This document shows positions 29,101 through 37,500 of a stretch of DNA of 37,500 nucleotides, in pieces (positions within the stretch are counted from its first letter, which is position 1; each line of letters begins with the position of its first letter). The DNA is taken from the NCBI GenBank assembly GCA_002104895.1, contig MCFG01000200.1, positions 1-37,500 on the forward strand, in the 5' to 3' direction. The notes beneath the pieces were generated by a model. That model was given only the letters and a program-made list of their open reading frames with translations. It did not search any database and was not told the origin of the DNA. The position numbers and the translations under genes were made by a program. Source of the stretch: Anaeromyces robustus. Lineage: Eukaryota > Neocallimastigomycota > Neocallimastigomycetes > Neocallimastigales > Neocallimastigaceae.

Positions 29101-32100
29101 ACTGGTGCATGGGGTTGTTTCGATGAGTTCAATAGAATTGATATTGAAGTACTTAGTGTTGTTGCACTTCAAATTTCATGTATATTAACGGCTATTTCTA
29201 GAGATGCTAAAACATTTATATTTGAATCTCAAACTATTAAATTAAATACATCATGTGGTATTTTCGTAACTATGAATCCAGGTTATGCAGGTAGAGTAGA
29301 ATTACCAGATAATTTAAAGAGTCTTTTCCGTCCAGTATCTATGATGGTGCCCGATTCAGCTATGATTGCTGAAATTATGTTATTTGCTGAAGGTTTTTCA
29401 AATACAAAGGTTCTTTCTAAAAAAGTAGAAAGTTTGTACAGACTTTCATCTCAACAATTATCTAAGCAAGACCACTATGATTTCGGTTTAAGAGCTTTAA
29501 CATCAGCTTTACGTACAGCAGGTATTAAAAAACGTAAAGACATGTCCATACCTGATGAAATTGTACTTTATCTTGCAATGAAAGATATGAATGTTCCAAA
29601 ACTTACATCTAGTGATACTCCACTTTTCATGGGGATATTATCTGATTTATTCCCAGGTATTGAAGTTCCCGAAATTGATAATTCAGAATTTTTATCAGCT
29701 TTGTCAGAAGAATTTAAAGAAAATAAATTACAAGAAATTGAAGCAATGGTTGTAAAAATTGTTCAATTATATGAAACTAAGAAAACAAGACATGGTGTTA
29801 TGGTTGTTGGTCAATCGGGATCAGGAAAGACCACTGTATGGAAATTATTAAAGGATACAATGATAAGATTATCAAAAACAAAACCTGAAGAATATGTTCC
29901 AGTAAAAATTTTTCCATTAAACCCAAAGGCAATATCTCAAGGTGAATTTTATGGTGAATTTAATATTAATACAAATGAGTGGACAGATGGTATTTTTTCA
30001 AATATTATGAGAACTACATGTTCAGATGAAAAGAAGGATCAAAAATGGATATTGCTAGATGGTCCAGTAGATACATTATGGATTGAATCTATGAATACTT
30101 TATTAGATGATAATAAAGTATTAACTCTTATTAATGGTGAAAGAATTTCATTACCAGAACAAGTATCATTATTATTTGAAGTTGATAATTTATCAAACGC
30201 TTCACCTGCTACAGTTAGTAGAGCTGGTATGATTTATATGGATTATAACGATTTAGGTTGGCGACCATATGTTGATACATGGATGGAAACTAAAAGAGAA
30301 AATGGTTCTTACGATATTATTAAAAAATTAGTAGATAAATATATTCAAAAAGTAATCGATTTCAGAAAAAAATGCAAAGAAACAATACCTATTCAAGAAT
30401 TTCATGTTATTAAATGTTTCTGTAACTTATATGATGTATTAACCACAGCTCAGAATGGAGTTGATTATAACGATCAAGATGGATTACCAAGACTTTTGGA
30501 ACAATGGTTCTTATTTTCATTAATATGGTCATTTGGTGGATCATTAAATGATAAAAGTAGAAAGAAATTCGATATGTTTATTCGTGAAATTGAAGGTCAG
30601 TTCCCAAGTAAAGATACTGTATTTGAATATGTTGTTGATAAACAGTCTCGAACTTGGGTATCATGGGAAGATAAATTACCAAGTGGATGGAAATATTCAA
30701 CAAATATTCCATTTTACAAAATTTTAGTACCAACTATAGATACAGTAAGAAATGAGTTCATATTAAAAAATATTTTCCACAATAATATACCAGTTTTAGT
30801 AGTTGGTGATGTAGGTATTGGAAAAACATCTGTTGTTCAAAATATTTTAGCAACAATGGAAGAAACTCATACAATTTTAAATATTAATATGTCAGCAAGA
30901 ACATCATCAAATAATATTCAAAATATTTTTGAAAGTAAAATTGAAAAAAGAACTAAGAATGTTTACATTCCATCTGGCGGCAAGCATTTAATTACATTCA
31001 TTGACGATTTTAATTTACCTAAAAAGGATGAATTTGGATCTCAACCACCATTAGAATTTATTAGACATTGGATGGATTATGGATTTTGGTATGATAGACA
31101 AAAACAATTAATAAAGTATGTTAATGATATATCGATAGTTGCAGCAATGGGTCCACCAGGTGGTGGAAGAAATGTTATTAGTAATAGAACATTATCTCAT
31201 TTCTTTATATTAAATATGACATTCCCACAAGAATCTTCATTAAAAAGAATTTATGGTACTTTAGTTAATCAAAAGTATCAAGATTTCGAAGAAGAAGTTA
31301 AACCTTTGGGTGATATTATGACAAATGCAACTATTGAAATTTATCAAACAGTAGTAACTCAATTATTGCCAACACCAGCTAAAATCCATTATTTATTTAA
31401 CCTTCGTGATATATCAAAAGTATTCCAAGGTTTGTTAAGAGCTAATAAAGAATATTTTGATTCTAAAGAATCCATAATGAAATTATGGATTCATGAAATA
31501 TTTAGAGTTTTTAGTGATAGATTAATTAATAAAGAAGATAAAGCATTCTTTATTAAATTGGTTGATGAAAAAATGGTTAATCACTTTTCATATACATTAA
31601 AACAAGTTTGTACAGATAAAGTTATACCTATATTTGGTGATTTTATGAGTGAAGGTAGTGGTGATGTTTTAGTATATGAAGAAATTTCTGACGCTGAAAA
31701 ATTAAAACACTTTATGGAAGAAAGATTGCAAGATTATAATATTGAACCTGGATATATTCCATTAGATATTGTGTTATTCAGAGATGCTATAGAACATATA
31801 TGTAGAATTGTTAGAGTACTTCGTTTACAATGCGGTAATGTACTATTAATTGGTGTTGGTGGAAGTGGAAGACAAAGTCTGACAAGACTTGCTGCATATA
31901 TTGTGGATAACGAAACGTTCCAAATAAAAATCTCAAAGCAGTATAGATTTACTGATTTCAGAGATGATATTAAAAAATTATTTGAAATGGTTGGTATAAA
32001 TGGTAAGCCAACCACTTTCTTAATGACGGATACGCAAGTTATTTGTACTGAATTTTTAGAAGATTTAAGTAATATTTTAAGTAGTGGTGAAGTTCCAAAT

Positions 32101-35100
32101 TTATATTCTCCTGAAGAATTAAATGAATTAAAAGAAAAAATTAGACCATATTCTGAAAAAGAAAAAATTCCAGAAAATATTAATGCCATGTATGCCTTCT
32201 TTATTGAGCGAGTTAGAGCTAATCTACATGTTGTTTTTTGTATTAGTCCTGTAGGCGAAAACTTCAGAAATACAGTAAGAATGTTCCCATCATTTGTTAA
32301 TTGTACAACAATTGATTGGTTCTCCGAATGGCCTGAAGATGCATTATTAGAAGTAGCAAATAAATATTTATCTAGTTTTGAATTTGAATCAGAATTGTAT
32401 GCAAAAGCTATTGCACAAGTATTTGTTACAGTACATACATCAGTAATTAAATATTCTGAAAAAATGAAACTAGAATTAAAAAGATATAATTATGTAACAC
32501 CAATTAATTATATTGAATTGGTTACTGGATATGTTGATTTAATTAAGAATAAAAAGAAAGAAATAGAAGCAGCTGCATTAAAATTAAAGAATGGTTTGAG
32601 TAAATTGGATGATACAAGAGTTTTGGTAGAAAAAATATCTATTGATTTAGAAAAGGCAAAGGTTCAAATGGTTCAATACCAAAAAGAGTGTGAAGAGTAT
32701 TTGGTAACTATTGTACAGCAAAGACGTGAAGCTGATGAACAAGCAAAGCAAGTTTCTGCAAGAACTGAAAAATTAGCTATTGAAGAAGAAGATGTAAGAG
32801 CAGTTGCAGTTGCAGCCCAAAATGATTTAGATTTGGCTATGCCAAAATTAATTGAGGCTATGAAAGCTTTAGAAGCATTAAACAAAAAAGATTTACAGGA
32901 AGTAAGATCTTATGGTAAACCACCAGTCTTAGTCGAAAAGGTTATGGAAGCTGTTATGGTGTTAAAAAAATGTGAACCAACATGGGATGAAGCTAAAAGA
33001 CAATTAGGAAATCCTAATTTTATTAAGCAATTAGTTAATTTTGATAGAGATAATATATCTGATAAAGTCCTTAAAAAGATTTCTCAGTATTGTTCTGATG
33101 AAAATTTCAATCCAGAAATCGTAGGTAGAGTATCAAGTGCTGCAAAATCTCTTTGTATGTGGGTTATGGCAATGGAAAGCTATGGTCATATTTATAGAAT
33201 TGTTGCACCAAAAAAAGAAAAATTAAGATTAGCTCAAGAAACATTAGAAAAGAAACAAAAATCCGTTAAAGAAGCGAATGAAAAATTACAAGAAATTAAA
33301 AATAAACTTAATGAACTACAATCTCAATATGATGAAAAAATTATACAGAAGGAAAATTTAAGAATTCAAAGTGAAGAAACTGAATTAAAATTGTCAAGAG
33401 CAGAACAATTAGTTTCAGGTCTTTCTGGTGAAAAAGACAGATGGGAAATTAGTATTAAAAATTTTGAAGAATCTCTTCATTATCTTCCAGGTGATTGCTT
33501 ATTGGCTTCAGCATTTTTGTCCTATTCTGGTTCATTTAATAGTGGTTATAGATCAGAGCTAGTTAATAATCATTGGATAACACAAATTAAAGCCCGTGAA
33601 ATTCCATTTTCCAGCGATTATTGCTTTGAAAATTTCTTAGGTAAACCAACTGAAATTAGAGAATGGAATATTCAAGGTTTACCAAGCGATCAATTTTCAT
33701 CTGAAAACGGTATCATAGTAAAAAGAGGAAATCGTTGGCCATTACTTATTGATCCACAAGATCAGGCTAGTAAATGGATTAAAAATATGGAAAATAAAAA
33801 TAATTTGAAAATTCTTGATATTAAACAACCTGATATTCTTAAAGTCTTAGAGAATTCTATTCAATATGGTCATCCTGTATTATTACAAGGAATTTTAGAA
33901 AGTATTGATCCATCATTAGATCCAATTTTGAATAAAGAGATTATTAAACAAGGAAGTTCATACTTCATAAAGCTCGGAACAAAAGAAATTGAATATAATA
34001 CAAACTTTAAATTATATTTAACTACAAAATTAGCTAATCCACATTATTCTCCAGAAATATTTGCAAAGGTTACAATTGTAAATTTTGCTGTTAAAGAACA
34101 AGGTTTAGAAGATCAATTATTAGGTATTGTTGTTAAGCGTGAAAAACCTGAACTTGAAGAGAAAAAGAATAATTTAGTTATTAATGTTGCAATGGCAAAG
34201 AAAAAGCTTGTTGAGTTAGAAGATGAAATTCTTTATTTATTAAGTACAGCACAGGGTTCATTACTTGATGATGCTAAGCTTGTAAATACACTTCAATCAT
34301 CAAAGCAAACATCACAGGATGTAACAAAGCAGTTAGAAGTAAGTGTACAAACTGAAGCTCAGATTGATCAAACTCGTGAAGGATATCGTCCATGTGCTCA
34401 GAGAGCTTCTATTTTATTTTTCGTATTAAATGATTTATCAACAATTGATCCTATGTATCAATTTTCATTAGATTCTTATATTGATTTATTCGATAATTCT
34501 ATTACAAAAAGTGAACCTAATGAAGATTTAGCTGAACGTATAAATAACTTAAATGAATATCATACATATGCTGTATACAAAAGTACATGTAGAGGTTTGT
34601 TTGAAGAACATAAATTATTATTCTCACTTCATATTACTGTTAAAATTCTCTTATCAACAGGAAAGATAAATGAAGAAGAATATAGTTTCTTTTTACATGG
34701 AGGTCAAGTTATTAATAGAGAAACACAGCTTCCAAATCCATGTAGTGAGTGGATTACTGAGACTACATGGGATAACATAACAGAATTAGAAAAATTACCT
34801 GCTTTTACTGGTTTAATAAGTTCATTTGAACAAAGCGAACGTGAATGGAAACAGTGGTTTATTAATAGTGAACCTGAAGAAATACCATTACCTTGTGAAT
34901 GGGAAAATAAATTAAATGATTTACAAAGAATGCTAATTGTAAGGTCTCTTCGTTCAGATAGAGTAATATTCTGTGTTCAAAAGTTTATTAAAAATAATTT
35001 GGGTCAGAAATTTACTGAACCACCAATTTTAAATATTGAAGATATTATTGAAGATTCTAATTGCACAACTCCATTAATTTTTGTGTTATCACCAGGAGTT

Positions 35101-37143
35101 GATCCAACTGGTATGCTTACAAAATTAGCAGAAAAAAAGAAAATGAGTGAAAAGTTTAACTATTTATCTCTTGGTCAAGGTCAATCTCCGAAAGCTACAA
35201 GATTAATTGAAGAAGGTGTTAGAGATGGTTTATGGGTATTCTTAGCCAATTGTCATCTTTCAATTAGTTGGATGCCAGTACTTGAAAAAATTATAGAAAA
35301 TATTGGTTATCAAAATGTTCATAAGGACTTTAGATTATGGCTTTCAAGTAGTCCCCATCCAAAATTCCCAATTTATATTTTACAGAATAGTATTAAAATG
35401 ACAACAGAACCGCCAAAAGGACTTAAAGCTAATTTAAGTCGTTTATTTAATAAACAAACAGATGAAAATTTGAATTCATGTAAAGTAGTTAATCATTATA
35501 AAAATCTTTTCTTTTCTTTATGTTTCTATCATAGTGTATTAATTGAAAGGAAGAAATTCTTAACTTTAGGATGGAATGTCATATGTGACTTTAATGATTC
35601 AGATTTTGAAGTATGTGATAATTTATTAAAGCTTTTATTAGATGATTATGATGAAACACCTTGGGATGCCTTAAAATACTTAATCGCTGAAGCTAATTAT
35701 GGTGGTCGTGTAACAGACGATTGGGATAGAAGAGTGTTAAGAAGTTATATTAATCATTACTTCTGTGATGAAGCTTTGAATATCCCTAGATACTCTCTTT
35801 CGTCAATGGATATATATTATATACCAGAACCAGGAACAATACAACAATATAAAGATTATATAGCATCATTACCTAATTTTGATAAACCAGAAGTTTTTGG
35901 ACAACATCCTAATGCAGATATAAAGAGTCAAATTGAAGAATCCAATAAATTGTTATTTAATTTACTTTCCTTAATGCCGCAATCTACCTCACAAGCTGGA
36001 GATAATGCTGAAACTAAAGTGGCAAATATTATTAATGATATTCTTAACAGAATTCCTGAAAATATCGATTATGATTATACATATAAATTAGTCCAATTTG
36101 AAATGTCCCCTACAGATGTTGTACTTCTTCAAGAAATTATAAGATATAATAATTTATTAAATGAAATGAGAATATCATTGAATGAATTAATGAATGGTAT
36201 AAAGGGTATTGTTGTTATGTCACCAGAGTTAGAAGAAATGTATAATTATATATTAGATGGAAGAGTTCCAAAAATTTGGAATAATTATTATCAATCATTA
36301 CAACCACTTGCCGGATGGACAAGAGATCTTATTCTTAGAATTGAATTCTTTGATGAATGGTCAAAAGGGTAAATTATAAAATTTTATAAATCATATTTAT
36401 ATAATATTAATTATAATAAATATTTGTATTATTAATATGATATTTAAATATTTTAAAATTTTATTCATTTAATATATTAAATATAATAATATAGAACAAC
36501 TCCAAAAATATTCTGGCTTGGGGCTTTTATTTTCCCTGTTGGTTTTTTAACAGCATTATTACAGAAAACTTCAAGAAAGAATAATATACCAATTGATATT
36601 CTTGGATGGGAATTTATTGTACAACAAATTGAAGATGAGAATCACATAACTCAAGAACCAAAAGATGGTGCTTATATTAAAAACATTTTCTTAGAAGGAG
36701 CAAGGTAATTTTGATTACATATATTTATATATAGTAATTATTGTTATGGTTATTTCAAAATATTTCAGAAATATTGATATATATTTAATATTAAATTTAT
36801 ATTAGCTGGGATAAGAAAAATAATTGTTTAACAGAGCCAATACCAATGGAATTGTTAACTCCAATGCCTCCAATTCATTTTAAGCCAATTGAAAGTAAAA
36901 AGAAACAAGCTAAAGGAAATTATACATGTCCTTTGTATTATTATTCAATAAGAACGGGAACAAGGTAATATTAATGAATAATTTAATCTTTTTTAAAATT
37001 TCAATTATTTATTAAGATTATTTTTTTAATTATAATATAGGGAAAGACCATCTTTTGTAATTGCTATGGAACTTAAATCTGGGAATCATGATTCTGACTT
37101 TTGGGTTAAAAGAGGAACTGCAGCATTATTATCACCAAAATAA
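23185..37143 (+). CDS. DNAH2: Axonemal inner-arm dynein heavy chain, DNAH2 / I1 (f) beta class
   Basis: Exons: 23185-36368 (one 13.2-kb exon), 36495-36704, 36806-36964, 37041-37143; phases agree, giving 4551 residues. The start is fixed by an in-frame TAA at 23173. The motor is complete. P-loops are GPAGTGKT at 1928-1935 (AAA1, with Walker B CFDE at 1978-1981), GQSGSGKT at 2209-2216 (AAA2), GDVGIGKT at 2541-2548 (AAA3) and GVGGSGRQ at 2890-2897 (AAA4, Arg for Lys as in the family). Tail about 270-830; linker about 1310-1720; stalk and microtubule-binding domain about 3120-3420, the tip at 3239-3332; then AAA5, AAA6 and a C-terminal domain ending SPK. Segment-by-segment similarity to animal DNAH2 runs from about residue 165 to the end. 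The protein drives flagellar bending as a heavy chain of two-headed inner arm f/I1. Residues 20-90 are a Lys-rich then Glu/Pro-rich extension. Confidence 0.95.
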
Positions 37144-37318
37144 TATTCTTATAAGATAATATATTTTTTTAACTATTCTTAAATAATATAAATAATCTAT
37201 TATTTTTACTTAATACTATTAAAATTTTTATTTATTATATAATAAAAATTTATACCATCAAGTTAAAATAAAAAAATATAATAAATTATTATTTAAAGTA
37301 AAATAAAAAATTAAATAA

Positions 37319-37354
<36 letters not shown>

Positions 37355-37500
37355 ATTATAAATAAATAAAAATTTTGTGAAACTGATAAAGTTGTACAAT
37401 AAATACATAATAAATTTTTTATTATAATATATAATAATTTGACTTTGTCTCACAATCCTAAAACTTTTTTAAACTTAACTTAATTTTTATTATGATTGGA
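37144..37500. other. 3' flank of the dynein gene
   Basis: AT-rich sequence downstream of the dynein stop codon, presumably its 3' UTR and terminator region. It includes a short (AAAT)n run at about 37318-37357. No further gene start was recognised before the window ends. Confidence 0.7.
37318..37357. repeat. (AAAT)n microsatellite
   Basis: About nine AAAT tetramers downstream of the dynein stop codon. Confidence 0.85.

Noticed and set aside
31852-31875. Arg instead of Lys in the fourth dynein P-loop (GVGGSGRQ) considered as a damaged ATP site
   Set aside because: The same substitution is normal for AAA4 of this class of axonemal dynein, so it is a family trait and not a mutation.
31734-32189. 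Minus-strand 151-codon open frame inside the dynein gene (also 28446-28697 and 32673-32885)
   Set aside because: These are antisense shadows of well-conserved dynein coding sequence with no recognisable protein features of their own.

Overview
The window is a piece of an extremely AT-rich eukaryotic nuclear genome. Intergenic DNA is almost pure A/T, with homopolymer runs and (AAAT)n, (AAT)n and (ATATT)n microsatellites. Genes have short GT-AG introns, one protein carries long poly-Asn tracts, and the standard genetic code reads cleanly. A complete axonemal (flagellar) inner-arm dynein heavy chain means the organism makes motile flagella. This fits an anaerobic gut fungus (Neocallimastigomycota) with flagellate zoospores better than Dictyostelium, which shares the AT bias and poly-Asn but has no axonemal dyneins. 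The lineage is an inference from composition and gene content, not from a database search.

Layout. (1) 1-1435: gene-free, AT-rich. (2) 1436-2491, minus strand: a two-exon gene for a small secreted, membrane-anchored protein with an RlpA/expansin-like double-psi beta-barrel (DPBB). Its G+C content and codon choice are well above those of its neighbours. (3) 2492-9095: a 6.6 kb stretch with no supportable gene. (4) 9096-11785, minus strand: a three-exon gene for a makorin-like RING plus CCCH protein with a long Asn-rich N-terminus. (5) 11786-14045: a divergent intergenic region. (6) 14046-19490, plus: a ten-exon BAR-PH-ArfGAP-ankyrin protein (ACAP-like). (7) 20196-22171, plus: an eleven-exon BRCC36-like JAMM deubiquitinase, bracketed by two large (AAAT)n arrays. 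(8) 23185-37143, plus: a four-exon dynein heavy chain gene of the DNAH2 / I1-beta class, whose first exon alone is 13.2 kb.

All five gene models were assembled by hand across introns. Each gives one open frame with matching splice phases: predicted 293, 799, 1240, 274 and 4551 residues. The genes are functionally unrelated (cell surface, ubiquitin ligase, membrane traffic, deubiquitination, ciliary motility), as expected of an ordinary eukaryotic chromosome segment. I found no rRNA, tRNA, transposon, CRISPR or virus-like element and no obvious new multi-gene system. The most interesting items are the membrane-anchored DPBB protein with its repeated upstream ACGCATAT motif, the JAMM active site split over micro-exons, the 3'-only introns of the dynein gene, and a near-perfect 46-bp palindrome.
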